A stretch of 64,000 bases of DNA from DASZHJ01 sp035604335. GTDB taxonomy: Bacteria; Pseudomonadota; Alphaproteobacteria; ATCC43930; CGMCC-115725. The notes under the pieces were generated by a model. That model was given only the letters and a program-made list of their open reading frames with translations. It had not been told where the DNA came from and made no database searches. The stretch is taken from positions 1-64,000 of the forward strand of contig DATNIT010000076.1 in assembly GCA_035604335.1 (NCBI GenBank). Direction: 5' to 3'. The translations under genes were made by a program, and so were the position numbers. Below, one piece after another: positions 16,177 to 25,059 of this stretch. How positions within the stretch are numbered: the stretch's first letter is position 1; every line of letters starts with the position of its first letter.

Positions 16177-17722
16177 GCTCGAGGCAAAAGGCAAGGCGGT
16201 TGTCCGGCACGAGGGCCGGCAGTTCCTGGTCCTGCGCACGGCGAGCGGCGTCTTCGCCTGCACGAACCGCTGTCCGCACGAAGGGTATCCGCTCAGCGAG
16301 GGGGTGGTGAGCGACGGCCACGTGCTCACCTGCAATTGGCACAATTGGAAGTTCGATCTCGCCTCCGGTGAGACACTCGTCGGCGGCGACCGGCTCCCGC
16401 AGTGTCCCGTGCAGGTCCGGGATGGGCGGGTGCTGCTCGACATTGCGCCTCCCGATCCCGCGGAGCGCCGGCGAGAGGTGCTCGCGGCCCTGCCGAAGGC
16501 GCTCGAGGACGTCGACCAGCAGCGGCTCGTGCGGGAGGTTGCGAGATTGGCGCAGATCGGCGCGGATCCCGTGGACGCGGTCCGCTGCGCCGTGAATTGG
16601 GCGGCGGATCGGTTTGAATTCGGCACGACTCACGCGATCGCGGGTGCACCGGGCTGGCTTTCGCTTTACGACCGCGCGGCGACCGGCGAGGCCGAGAAGC
16701 TGGCGGCGCTCGGCGAGATCCTCGGCCATTTCGCGGACGACGTGCGCGGGCTCCAGCGATTTCCGTTCGCGGCCGGCCGCGCGCCTTGGAACGAAGCCCG
16801 GTTCCTCGCGGCGATCGAGGCCGAGGACGAGACGACTGCGGCCGCGATTCTCCGGGGCGGGCTCGCCGAGGGCTTATCGCCGCGCGATCTGCTGCCGACG
16901 CTGGTCGTGGCCGCGTTGGCGCACTACGCCGACTTCGGCCATTCGCTGATCTACGCCGTGAAGACCGTCGAGCTGGCGCATCGGCTGGGAGCGGAGTGCG
17001 CGGAACCCTTGCTGTTATTGCTCCTGCGCAGCCTGATCTACGCCGCGCGAGAGGACCGGTTGCCGGAATTTCGCGACTACGCCGTCCTCCATCGAGCTTG
17101 GGGACGGGCGCCGTCCGGCGAAGCCGCGCCTCTCGATGCCGATGCGCTGCGCGGCAAGTCCGCGAAATCCGCGATGTCCGTGGTGGCTGCCTGGAGCGCC
17201 CACTACGCGCCCGAGGCCATATTTGCTGTCCTCGTCGAAGCCGCGGCCTGGATCCTGCTGCACGTGGACGACCGCGTGCTGACCCGGATCGACGCGCCCC
17301 TCGCCGACAATGTCGGCTGGCTCGACTTCACCCACGCCCTTACGTTCGCGGATGCCGCGCGGACTGCGACAGAGGTGCGGCGGGACCTGTGGCCCAACGC
17401 GCTGTTGCAGCTTGCTTGCTTCATCGGCCGCAACAGCGGATACGTTGATCCCGAGCTGGATGTCCGATCCTATGCCGTCAGCGATTGCCGGGAGTTCTTG
17501 GCACTGCGGACCGCCGGGCTGTTCGATCACGGCCGCGAGCGATTCATCATCTCGGTCCACCTGATCAAGACGCTGCTCGCCGGTGAGGCACTGATGGCGG
17601 CGCTGCCGGACAAGGCCCTGGCCATCGCCGCGGCCCTCAACCGGTTCCTCGACGCACCCATGAAAGGCCGGCACGTCCTCCGCACGGCACGGCAAATGCG
17701 GGACTTGGTCGCGCAAGAGTGA
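16145..17722 (+). CDS. Rieske [2Fe-2S] domain fused to a large alpha-helical domain (questin oxidase-like?)
   Basis: Encodes 525 aa. Residues 1-105 are a Rieske ferredoxin domain with both cluster motifs: CPH (Cys43, His45) and CNWH (Cys63, His66). Residues from about 110 on form a long helical domain with repeated histidines in ALAHYADFGHSLIYAVKTVE, AAWSAHYAPEAIFAV and FTHALTFADAARTA. This spacing recalls questin-oxidase-like (DUF4243) proteins, but I recognise it only by pattern. No Rieske-oxygenase catalytic domain with a 2-His-1-carboxylate signature is evident. GTGAACC overlap links it to the Fe-S-type regulator. It may be a self-sufficient oxidase or an electron-transfer fusion. Confidence 0.75.
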   Translation: MAWIDALSAAELEAKGKAVVRHEGRQFLVLRTASGVFACTNRCPHEGYPLSEGVVSDGHVLTCNWHNWKFDLASGETLVGGDRLPQCPVQVRDGRVLLDIAPPDPAERRREVLAALPKALEDVDQQRLVREVARLAQIGADPVDAVRCAVNWAADRFEFGTTHAIAGAPGWLSLYDRAATGEAEKLAALGEILGHFADDVRGLQRFPFAAGRAPWNEARFLAAIEAEDETTAAAILRGGLAEGLSPRDLLPTLVVAALAHYADFGHSLIYAVKTVELAHRLGAECAEPLLLLLLRSLIYAAREDRLPEFRDYAVLHRAWGRAPSGEAAPLDADALRGKSAKSAMSVVAAWSAHYAPEAIFAVLVEAAAWILLHVDDRVLTRIDAPLADNVGWLDFTHALTFADAARTATEVRRDLWPNALLQLACFIGRNSGYVDPELDVRSYAVSDCREFLALRTAGLFDHGRERFIISVHLIKTLLAGEALMAALPDKALAIAAALNRFLDAPMKGRHVLRTARQMRDLVAQE

Positions 17723-17823
17723 CGCGGGCGGCGCGCTCGCCCATTAAGCTCTCCAGATCCGGCCTTGGGAATGCGGGGCGCCATGCCGCCGTTATCCCCG
17801 TGGCTTTAAATCCAGGAGGAGCT

Positions 17824-18138
17824 ATGCCCATGCGTTCACTCTCCGCCTCGCTGATGATTGCCGCCGTGAGCCTCTGGCCCAGCGTAGGATCGGCGGCTCC
17901 GCCCGCGGTGCCGAGCTCGTCGCCAACCGACAGCTCGGTGCTGCTGGTGCAGGGCGGGCCACCTCAGGGGTGGTGGGAGCAGGAGGGTCGGCCCGACGAC
18001 CTGCGCGACCGCTACTCGCACTTGCCGCCGCGGGAGCGTTACCACTACGACCAGCTGGAGCAGCAGATCCGTGATCTGCAGGCTCGCCAAGAGCAGCTCC
18101 GACGGGAGCAGCGGCGCATCCTGCACTGGGGCGGCTAA
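17824..18138 (+). CDS. Small secreted protein with C-terminal coiled coil
   Basis: Encodes 104 aa. Residues 1-24 are a Sec signal peptide (LSASLMIAAVSLWPSVGSAA). The mature chain has a GGPPQGWWEQEGRP stretch and ends in a charged helix rich in Gln, Arg and Leu (LEQQIRDLQARQEQLRREQR) that should form a coiled coil. ATG 17824 follows a perfect AGGAGGA at 17814-17820; an earlier in-frame ATG at 17719 gives no signal peptide. Product is probably periplasmic or envelope-attached. Family not recognised. Confidence 0.75.
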   Translation: MPMRSLSASLMIAAVSLWPSVGSAAPPAVPSSSPTDSSVLLVQGGPPQGWWEQEGRPDDLRDRYSHLPPRERYHYDQLEQQIRDLQARQEQLRREQRRILHWGG

Positions 18139-18483
18139 CCTCAGCCGTCAGCCGGCGCGGCGCTGGGGGGCCCGTGCGCGAGCCTCGGCAGTCTGAGCGC
18201 GTGCGGAATTTGAGTCGACCGGCGGGTAGTACTGCGGCGCTTCCCGCCGTTCGGACATACCGCAGTCCCGGATGACTCGCACGCGCCTATGACGCGTGGC
18301 GCCAGCGGCGATCGCCAGCGGCTTCCGCCGCTCCGCGGCCGCCGCGTTCTTCCAGGCAGCGCGGCGCGCGCCTTATAGCGCGGTTCTTTGTGCTCGCGAG
18401 CCGGCTCCGGGTAGCGCTCGCTGTTTTTTTCCGACGGTCCCACGAGATTTTCGACCCAACCCCCGGGACCCAGGCTCGGGCGA
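18139..18483. other. Intergenic region between convergent genes
   Basis: These 345 bp separate the small secreted protein (+) from the CBS protein (-). No reading frame here looks like a gene. The only feature seen is the terminator-like hairpin at 18396-18430. Confidence 0.6.
18396..18430 (+). terminator. Candidate intrinsic terminator
   Basis: GCGAGC (18396-18401) pairs with GCTCGC (18416-18421) around a 14-base loop and is followed by TG and seven T. It could end rightward transcription before the convergent CBS gene. It is far (about 260 bp) from the nearest plus-strand stop, so the assignment is tentative. Confidence 0.4.
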
Positions 18484-19485
18484 TCACTCCCCCCAGGTCA
18501 GGAAGAGGCCGAGATCGCCGGGAAAGCCGCCGGGGAAATCGAGGACGCGAGCCGCGAGCCGGAAGTCGAGCGGCTTCAGGTCGCGCTGCCAGCGCAGATA
18601 GAACTCGGCGGCCTCGCCGCGCAACGTGCTCGGCCAGTCAGGCTCCGGTGCATTGACTGCGCGCCCGCCATCGCTGCAGAGATCGCTGGGGAAGCGGAGC
18701 AGCATGAACTCCTTCTCGCCGCGCTCGGCCGCGGACCGCATCCGCCGCAATGTGTCTTGCCAGATCTCATCCGTGACGTGGTGGTCGATGAGAGTCTTCA
18801 CGATATTCATTCGAAATTCCTCGGCCGCCTTCCGCGCCGCCTTTTGGCGTGTGGCCGCCTCTTGCTTGGCCTGCTCCACCATCTGTCGAAATTCCCGGAC
18901 GGTGAAAGCGTGGTCGGCCGGCGGCTCGGTCTGGGGAGTGGGCGAAGGGTGCGAAGCGACCTTCCCGGCGGTGCGATGCAATGCCGGGCGGTGATGGGGA
19001 GCCGCGGGCCTTGCGGGCTCGGCACCCAACGCCCGAACCAGGTCGGCGCGGCTCACGATCCCGACGATCCGGCCGTCCTCGACCACGGGTACCCGCTTGA
19101 TGCGGTAGGTCGCAAGAAGGCGCGCGACGTCCGCGACGTCCGTCGACCCGCCGACCGTGATGATTGGCGCGGACATGATGTCGCGCGCGGTGCGCCCCTC
19201 GGGCGCCAGCATCTCCATGAACTCGGCGATCATCGCCTCGCCCTCGGCAAGGAGCGTCAACCACCAATCGCGGCGCATCACGCGATCCGCCTCGTCGCGC
19301 GTGACAAGGTCGCCCTCGCTCACCATGCCGAGCGGGGCACCGGTACCGTCGACCACCGGTACGCCGCTGATCCGATTGTCGGCCAGGATCCTGGCGATAT
19401 CGCGCGCGGACGTATCGGGGCCGACCGATATCACCTGCGTGGTCATCAGGCCCCGGGCACTCGATGGTTTCGTGTCGATCTGCAT
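18484..19485 (-). CDS. CBS-pair protein with C-terminal extension
   Basis: Encodes 333 aa. Two CBS repeats lie at about 12-65 (LMTTQVISVGPDTSARDIAR) and 97-150 (IMSAPIITVGGSTDVADVAR), each ending in the typical GIVSRADLV or GMVSEGDLV. Such pairs bind AMP, ATP or other adenosyl ligands. Residues 155-333 include an Ala/Lys/Gln-rich helix and a domain I do not recognise (MNIVKTLIDHHVTDEIWQD, then FMLLRFPSDLC). It is the last gene of the PHA operon, 15 bases after fabI, which suggests energy-dependent control of acyl-CoA or PHA flux. Confidence 0.85.
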   Translation of the reverse strand: MQIDTKPSSARGLMTTQVISVGPDTSARDIARILADNRISGVPVVDGTGAPLGMVSEGDLVTRDEADRVMRRDWWLTLLAEGEAMIAEFMEMLAPEGRTARDIMSAPIITVGGSTDVADVARLLATYRIKRVPVVEDGRIVGIVSRADLVRALGAEPARPAAPHHRPALHRTAGKVASHPSPTPQTEPPADHAFTVREFRQMVEQAKQEAATRQKAARKAAEEFRMNIVKTLIDHHVTDEIWQDTLRRMRSAAERGEKEFMLLRFPSDLCSDGGRAVNAPEPDWPSTLRGEAAEFYLRWQRDLKPLDFRLAARVLDFPGGFPGDLGLFLTWGE

Positions 19486-19500
19486 GTTAGAACCCCGACT

Positions 19501-20280
19501 TCATCCAATAATGCTGAATCCGCCGTCGACATGGGTGGTGCCGCCGGTGAGCATCCGGCCGGCTTCGGTCGCGAGGACCGCAGTGGTCATGCCGACATCC
19601 TCGATGCCGACCAGTTGATGCATCGGCGCGCGCCTAGCCGCTCTCGCGAGGATCTCGTCGAAGTGCTTGATGCCGGATGCGGCCCGAGTTTTCAGGGGAC
19701 CCGGCGAGATGGCATGCACGCGAATGCCCTTTGGTCCGAGCTCCGCGGCGAGGTAGCGCGTCGCGCTTTCGAGCGCCGCCTTGACCGGTCCCATGACGTT
19801 GTAGTGATCGATCACCTTCTGCGCGCCGTAATAGCTCATCGTGAAGAGCGTGCCGCCGTTCGGCATCAGCGGCTCCGCCAGTCGGCACATCCGGATGAAC
19901 GAATGGCACGATATCGCCATGGCCGTGAGGAAACCCTCGCACGAGCAATCCGTGAGCCGACCGTGCAGATCCTTCATCGGGGCATAGGCGATCGAGTGCA
20001 GGGCGAAATCCAAGCCTCCCCATTGCCGCGTGATCTCGTCGAAGACGGCCTCGAGCTGGCCTTCGACCTGTACGTCGCACGGCATGAAGATGGGGGCGCC
20101 GAGGTCCTGCGCGAGCGGCTCGACGAAACGCTTCGCCTTGTCGTTCAGATACGTGACGGCGAGATCTGCGCCGAGGGTTCGAAATGCCCGGGCGCAGCCA
20201 TGCGCGATCGATTGATCGTTCGCGATGCCGATGACGAGCCCCTTCTTTCCGGCAAGGTTGAGGACGGGAAGGTCAAGCAT
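19501..20280 (-). CDS. fabI: Enoyl-ACP reductase FabI
   Basis: Encodes 259 aa of the FabI branch of SDRs. The N-terminal GKKGLVIGIANDQSIAHGCA has the FabI-type nucleotide motif rather than TGxxxGxG. The active site shows the Tyr-x6-Lys pair in YNVMGPVKAALE, and the end TGGTTHVDGGFSI is typical. It reduces trans-2-enoyl thioesters with NAD(P)H in fatty acid synthesis. ATG 20280 overlaps the ackA stop as ATGCTTGA. As part of a PHA/ackA cluster it is likely a second, pathway-linked FabI and could connect fatty-acyl and PHA precursors. Confidence 0.92.
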   Translation of the reverse strand: MLDLPVLNLAGKKGLVIGIANDQSIAHGCARAFRTLGADLAVTYLNDKAKRFVEPLAQDLGAPIFMPCDVQVEGQLEAVFDEITRQWGGLDFALHSIAYAPMKDLHGRLTDCSCEGFLTAMAISCHSFIRMCRLAEPLMPNGGTLFTMSYYGAQKVIDHYNVMGPVKAALESATRYLAAELGPKGIRVHAISPGPLKTRAASGIKHFDEILARAARRAPMHQLVGIEDVGMTTAVLATEAGRMLTGGTTHVDGGFSIIG

Positions 20281-21502
20281 TGGCGAGCTCCTTGTCGAGG
20301 GCATGATGCCGCTGCGGTCCGTCGCTTAGCGCCGCGATCGTGTGCCGTGCGATCATCTGCTCCTCGTCAGTGGGAATGACCCACGCGGCCGTACGGCTCG
20401 CGCGGGCGGATATGCGGCCGTTGCCTTTGGCATTGGCGTCGTCGTCGAGCTCGACGCCGAGCCAGCGGCAACCGTGCGAGATGCGCTCGCGTATGAGCGC
20501 CGAGTGCTCGCCGATGCCGCCGGTGAACACGATGCCGTCGCAGCCGCCCATGCAGGCCGCCATGGCGCCGATCTCGCGCACGCATCGGTAGACGAAGAGA
20601 TCGACGGCCTGAGCGGCTTCTGTATGCTCCGAGGCAAGCAGATCGCGCATGTCGCTGCTGATGCCACCGGAGACGCCGAGCAAACCCGATTGGTGATAGA
20701 GCAGGCTTTGCAGGGCATCGAAGTCCAAGCCGCGCGCCATCAGGAAAAGAAGCACGCCACCGTCGATACTGCCGCAGCGGGTACCCATCGGCAGGCCGTC
20801 GAGCGCGGTGAAGCCCATGGTGCTGTCGACGCTCATGCCGCCGCGCATCGCGCACAGGCTCGCGCCGTTTCCGAGATGCGCGACCACGACGCGGCCCTCA
20901 TGCAATTCGGGTGCTCGTTCGGCGAGCGCGCGGGATATGAATTCGTACGACAGCCCGTGGAATCCGTACCGACGGACGCCCTCGTCGTACAAAGCGCGGG
21001 GCAAGGCGAAACGCATGGCGGTATCGGCACGGCCGGCGTGGAACGCGGTGTCGAAGCAGGCGACCTGCGGCAGCCGCGGATGAGCGCGGCCGAGCCAGCG
21101 AATGGCGGCAAGATTGTGCGGCTGATGCAGCGGCGCGAGCGGCGTTAGGCTCTCGAGGGTCCGCATGACCTCGGCATCGACCATGGTCGGGGCGGTGAAC
21201 TCGCTGCCGCCGTGCACCACGCGATGCCCGGCGGCGACCAGCCGATGCCCGCCGATCTGGGACTCGATCCAAGTCACGAGCTCTTTCAGGAGCACCTCTT
21301 CATTGGGGCCATCCGCGCGGCCCCAGTTCCGGTCCACCAGCGTCTCGCCTTCGGCGCTCTTCGCCAGGAAGCGCGGAGCGGTGCCGATTCCCGTGATCGT
21401 GCCCTTGAGCGCCGCGGCGAGGGCGCCCGAGGTGCCGGCGACGAACACCACGAACTTGATGCTCGACGATCCCGCGTTGATGACGAGAATGGCGTCGCCC
21501 AC
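20273..21502 (-). CDS. ackA: Acetate/propionate/butyrate-family kinase
   Basis: Encodes 409 aa. Acetokinase motifs are present: ILVINAGSSSIKFVVF at 5-20, GHRVVHGGSEF near 92, RRYGFHGLSYEFI near 180, VVAHLGNGASLCA near 212, and GIVFTGGIGEHSALIRERI near 320. It interconverts acyl phosphate and ADP with carboxylate and ATP. The gene starts one base after the maoC-pta stop, so the fusion phosphotransacylase and this kinase should form an acyl-CoA to acyl-phosphate to ATP route. Preference for acetyl, propionyl or butyryl substrates cannot be read. Confidence 0.93.
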   Translation of the reverse strand: MGDAILVINAGSSSIKFVVFVAGTSGALAAALKGTITGIGTAPRFLAKSAEGETLVDRNWGRADGPNEEVLLKELVTWIESQIGGHRLVAAGHRVVHGGSEFTAPTMVDAEVMRTLESLTPLAPLHQPHNLAAIRWLGRAHPRLPQVACFDTAFHAGRADTAMRFALPRALYDEGVRRYGFHGLSYEFISRALAERAPELHEGRVVVAHLGNGASLCAMRGGMSVDSTMGFTALDGLPMGTRCGSIDGGVLLFLMARGLDFDALQSLLYHQSGLLGVSGGISSDMRDLLASEHTEAAQAVDLFVYRCVREIGAMAACMGGCDGIVFTGGIGEHSALIRERISHGCRWLGVELDDDANAKGNGRISARASRTAAWVIPTDEEQMIARHTIAALSDGPQRHHALDKELANA

Positions 21503-21503
21503 G

Positions 21504-22949
21504 TCAGTCCGCTCCGGGGGTGCTGCGGCCCCGCGCGACCAGCGCCGCGGTGACGCAGGATGCGAGGCGCGAGCGAACGCTGTCGGCTCGGCTGGTCAGG
21601 TTGATCGGTAGCCGCGCGCCCAGCACGACGCCTGCGCCATCGGCACCGGCCAGGAAGCTCAATTGCTTCGCCAACATGTTGCCGGCCTCGAGATTCGGCA
21701 CGATGAGGACGTCGGGATCACCGGCAACCGGAGATGCGATGCCCTTCGTCTTGGCGGCAGCGGCGCTGATCGCGTTATCGAAAGCCAACGGCCCCTCGAG
21801 GATGCCTCCGCGGATCTGCCCGCGATCCGCCATCTTGCAGAGCACCGCGGCGTCGAGCGTGCCGGGGATCTTCGAGGTCGGCGTCTCGACCGCGGATAGG
21901 ATCGCGACCTTCGGCGTCGCGACACCGAGGCACTGCGCGAGGTCGATCGCGTTCTGCACGATGTCGACTTTGTCCTCGAGCGTCGGCGTGATGTTGATTG
22001 CGGCGTCGGATACGATGAGCGGCTTCGGATAGGAGGGGATGAACATCACGTAGGCATGGCTGATCCGGCGCGCCGTGCGCAGGCCGTTCTCGCTCCGCAT
22101 CACTTCATGCATGAGCTCGTCGGTATGTAAGCTGCCCTTCATGATCGCTTGAACGCGACCCTCTCGGGCAAGTGCGACGCCGGCTTCGGCGGCGGCATGC
22201 GAGTGCGCGGCGTTGACGATGGGAATATTCGCGATATCGAAACCCTGCGCCGTCGCGATGCCGCGGATCTTGGTCTCGGGCCCGACCAGAATCGGGGCGA
22301 TGTAACCGGCTCGCGCGGCGTCGATCGCGCCCTGCAGGCTGTCATTGTCGCAGGGATGTACGACTGCTGTCGGAATCGCCGGCGAGCCCGCATAGCTCCG
22401 CATCAGCGTGTCGTAGGCATCATGACGGCGCAGCTGCACGTCGGGGAGCTGCATCCGGTTGCGGCGCACCTTCATGGTGGGACACAGCACCTCCGCGACC
22501 CCGGTGATCACGCTCTTGCCGTTCTGGTTCGTGCAGAGGCAATCCATGATGATGCGGTTCTTGTCAGCGAACTTCTCGCGCACCGTGACTGATGCGGTGA
22601 TGGTGTCGCCCGGTTTCACTGGCTTGAGGAATCGCAGGTCTTGGCCGAGATAGATCGTGCCGGGGCCGGGCATCAGCGTACCGAGCAGCGTTGAGAACAA
22701 GGAGGCACCCAGCATGCCGTGGGCGATCCGTCCGTGAAACATGCTGCCGTCGGCATATTCCTTGTCGAGGTGCGCGGGATTCACGTCGCCCGAGACATTG
22801 GCGAAGAGCTCGATGTCGGCGTGATGGATCGTGCGCGTGAGCCGCGCGGTATCGCCCACCTTGAGCTCGTCGAAGGTGAAATTCCCGATGATTCCGAGCG
22901 TGGGCGTGTCATTCTCGATCACAAGGGGCTTGCGTTCCAACGTGTCCAT
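21504..22949 (-). CDS. Bifunctional MaoC-like enoyl-CoA hydratase / phosphate acyltransferase
   Basis: Encodes 481 aa. Residues about 10-150 form a hot-dog hydratase with the catalytic Asp/His pair in FANVSGDVNPAHLD and HGRIAHGMLG (R-specific enoyl-CoA hydratase, PhaJ-like). Residues about 165-475 are a Pta/Ptb domain (AILSAVETPTSKIPGTLDAA, then DVLIVPNLEAGNMLAKQL). It thus could both supply (R)-3-hydroxyacyl-CoA for PHA and exchange CoA for phosphate. ATG 22949 was preferred (GACGGA nine bases upstream); a TTG at 22970 would add seven residues. It lies between phaC and ackA. Confidence 0.92.
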   Translation of the reverse strand: MDTLERKPLVIENDTPTLGIIGNFTFDELKVGDTARLTRTIHHADIELFANVSGDVNPAHLDKEYADGSMFHGRIAHGMLGASLFSTLLGTLMPGPGTIYLGQDLRFLKPVKPGDTITASVTVREKFADKNRIIMDCLCTNQNGKSVITGVAEVLCPTMKVRRNRMQLPDVQLRRHDAYDTLMRSYAGSPAIPTAVVHPCDNDSLQGAIDAARAGYIAPILVGPETKIRGIATAQGFDIANIPIVNAAHSHAAAEAGVALAREGRVQAIMKGSLHTDELMHEVMRSENGLRTARRISHAYVMFIPSYPKPLIVSDAAINITPTLEDKVDIVQNAIDLAQCLGVATPKVAILSAVETPTSKIPGTLDAAVLCKMADRGQIRGGILEGPLAFDNAISAAAAKTKGIASPVAGDPDVLIVPNLEAGNMLAKQLSFLAGADGAGVVLGARLPINLTSRADSVRSRLASCVTAALVARGRSTPGAD

Positions 22950-22986
22950 GACGAGGTGTCCGTCTTTCAAAAAAAGCGCCTATGAT

Positions 22987-24726
22987 TCAGCGTTCGAGAA
23001 TGTAGGTGCCGGGCGCATCGCAAAGCGCCTCGCCGGGCACCGGCGGCGCGACCTGCTCGCTCGAGCGCTCCGCGAGCCAGCGCTGCCAATCGAACCACCA
23101 AGATCCCTCGTGATGTGGCGCAAGCGATGACCAGCTGTCGGGGTCGACGTAGCGGCCATCGGCCGCCTTCGTCAGCATCTGGTAGGTCCGCCCGCGGTGT
23201 CCGGGCTCGCTGACGACACCGGCGTTGTGCCCGCTGCTCGCCAGAACGAAGGTGACGTCGGATCGGGTCAGAAGGTTGACCTTGAAGACCGAGTGCCACG
23301 GCGCGACGTGATCGTGGGAGGTGCCCAGCGCGAAGATCGGCACGCGGATGTCGCAGAGCGCGACCGGCCGGCCATCGACCACGAAGTGCCCCTGGGAGAG
23401 CTCGTTGCGCAGAAAGAGGCTGTGGAGGTACTCGGTGTGCATGCGATAAGGCATGCGCGTCTGGTCGGCGTTCCAGGTCATGAGGTCGTTGGGATGATCG
23501 GTCTCTCCCAGCACGTAGCGGCGCACGAACGGACCCCAGAGCAGGTCGTCCGCGCGCAGCATTTGAAACGCGCCGCCCATGCGGCTGCCGTCGAGATAGC
23601 CGCGCGTCGCCATTAAGCCGTCGAGCCAGGAGAGCGACGTGTCGTTGATGTAAAGCTTGAGCTCGCCGGGCTCGGCAAAGTCCATCTGCGCGGCGAACAG
23701 GGTCATCGACGCGATCCGGTCATCGCCTTCGCGTGCCATCGCCGCCGCGGCAATGCTGAGCATCGTGCCGCCCAGGCAATAGCCGCATGCATGGATCTTG
23801 CGGTCCGGCATCAGGCGCTCGATGACGTCGAAGGCCGCCATGACGCCGGAGCGGCGGTATTCGTCCATCCCGAGGTCGCGGTGCTCGTCGGTCGGATTCT
23901 TCCACGAAATCGCAAAGACGGTGTGCCCGTGATCGACCAGAAACTTGATCAGCGAGTTCTTCGGCTGGAGATCGAGGATGTAGTATTTCATGATCCAGGC
24001 AGGCACAATCAGCACCGGCTCCGGATAAACGCTCGGCGTGGCGGGATCGTACTGGATCAACTCGATCAGCTGATTGCGGAAGACGACCCGGCCGGGCGTG
24101 ATGGCCAGGTTCTTTCCGACGGCGAACTCGCTGTCGGCCGGAGCGGACCGGCCGACCATCATATCGTGGGCGTCGGCGGCTAGCCTCTGCGCGCCCTCAA
24201 TGAGGTTACTGCCGCCGCGTGCGGCCGTTGCGCGCCAGAGCTCGGGATTTGTCAGAAGGAAATTGGCGGGCGACAGTGCGTGGAGCATCTGCTGCACGCC
24301 GAATCCCACGAAGCGCTCGTGATGAGGCGACATGCCGCGAATGCCCGTGGTGGCGCTGCGCCACCAATCCTCGGAGGCAAAGTAGGCCTGCTGCAGCACG
24401 TTGTAGGGCCAGTCGCGCCAGCCTTCGTGCGCAAACCGGCGGTTGGCCGGCGCAGGTTCCAGGCTCTTGGCATCGCTCGTGGTTGCACAGTAGGCGTAAT
24501 TCCAAAGCCGCAGCGCCGCTTCGCTTGCGCGAAGCGCCATATCCAATTGCTTGCCGGGCGACATGCTGAGATGCGAGGCCCAGTCGAGCCATGCTTTGGC
24601 TGCGTGGACCGGCGATTGACCCGAGGTCAGCTCGGCGAGCGTTCCATGCACCGACTGGTCGACGGCGGCGAAGCAAGTCCCGGCATCGTCGTCGCTTTCT
24701 CGGGGAGGTCTCGCATCGAATGGCAT
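22987..24726 (-). CDS. phaC: Class I polyhydroxyalkanoate synthase PhaC
   Basis: Encodes 579 aa, normal for class I PhaC. The nucleophile is Cys317 in the lipase-like box GYCLGGT. The catalytic Asp lies in ALGTSHDHVAPWHSVF and the His in LASSGHNAGVVSEPGHRGR. The N-terminal PHA_synth domain (about 75-245) includes NPELWRATAARGGSNLIEG. It polymerises (R)-3-hydroxyacyl-CoA on PHA granules in the cytoplasm. It is first in the minus-strand operon, and the hydratase domain of the next gene could feed it from fatty acid oxidation. No phaA, phaB, phaR or phasin is in the window. Confidence 0.95.
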   Translation of the reverse strand: MPFDARPPRESDDDAGTCFAAVDQSVHGTLAELTSGQSPVHAAKAWLDWASHLSMSPGKQLDMALRASEAALRLWNYAYCATTSDAKSLEPAPANRRFAHEGWRDWPYNVLQQAYFASEDWWRSATTGIRGMSPHHERFVGFGVQQMLHALSPANFLLTNPELWRATAARGGSNLIEGAQRLAADAHDMMVGRSAPADSEFAVGKNLAITPGRVVFRNQLIELIQYDPATPSVYPEPVLIVPAWIMKYYILDLQPKNSLIKFLVDHGHTVFAISWKNPTDEHRDLGMDEYRRSGVMAAFDVIERLMPDRKIHACGYCLGGTMLSIAAAAMAREGDDRIASMTLFAAQMDFAEPGELKLYINDTSLSWLDGLMATRGYLDGSRMGGAFQMLRADDLLWGPFVRRYVLGETDHPNDLMTWNADQTRMPYRMHTEYLHSLFLRNELSQGHFVVDGRPVALCDIRVPIFALGTSHDHVAPWHSVFKVNLLTRSDVTFVLASSGHNAGVVSEPGHRGRTYQMLTKAADGRYVDPDSWSSLAPHHEGSWWFDWQRWLAERSSEQVAPPVPGEALCDAPGTYILER

Positions 24727-25059
24727 GGTGCACCTATGGCGTAGAGCGCGGCCGAATGATGACGCGCGCGGGGAGTACCCCCTGCGAGTCAGCGACCAAT
24801 TTGTTGATGGCAGTCTTTATGCTCGACGCGTGAACATCGTCTTAAGTCCGTGCGATTTTCGTGCACTGCAACAGGTTCGGCGCGCCGGCGCCGGTTACGC
24901 GGCTCGGCGCTCCGCGAGTGCGTCGATCGGGCAAGCAGCAAGCGGAAATTGCGTGGGATACGCGGATCCGGTCGGCGGTCCGCAAGTATCTCTTAACCAT
25001 GGCCGACGGTGCGCGCCGTTCGCACCTGCGGCGAAATGTCGTCCAGGAGCGCCGGCGCG
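24727..25059. other. Intergenic region upstream of phaC
   Basis: This 333-bp stretch lies between the phaC start and the end of the FAD monooxygenase gene, both on the minus strand. No reading frame looks real. It holds a plausible sigma-70 promoter for phaC (24816-24845) and a palindromic TGCACTGCA at 24862-24870. TGC-rich sites are used by PhaR regulators in some alphaproteobacteria, but a single short match proves nothing. Confidence 0.5.
24816..24845 (-). promoter_or_regulatory. Candidate promoter of the PHA operon
   Basis: Read on the minus strand, TTAAGA (24845-24840) and CATAAA (24821-24816) are separated by 18 bases; each matches the sigma-70 consensus at four of six positions. It lies about 90 bases before the phaC ATG in a locally AT-richer patch. 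Confidence 0.25.
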
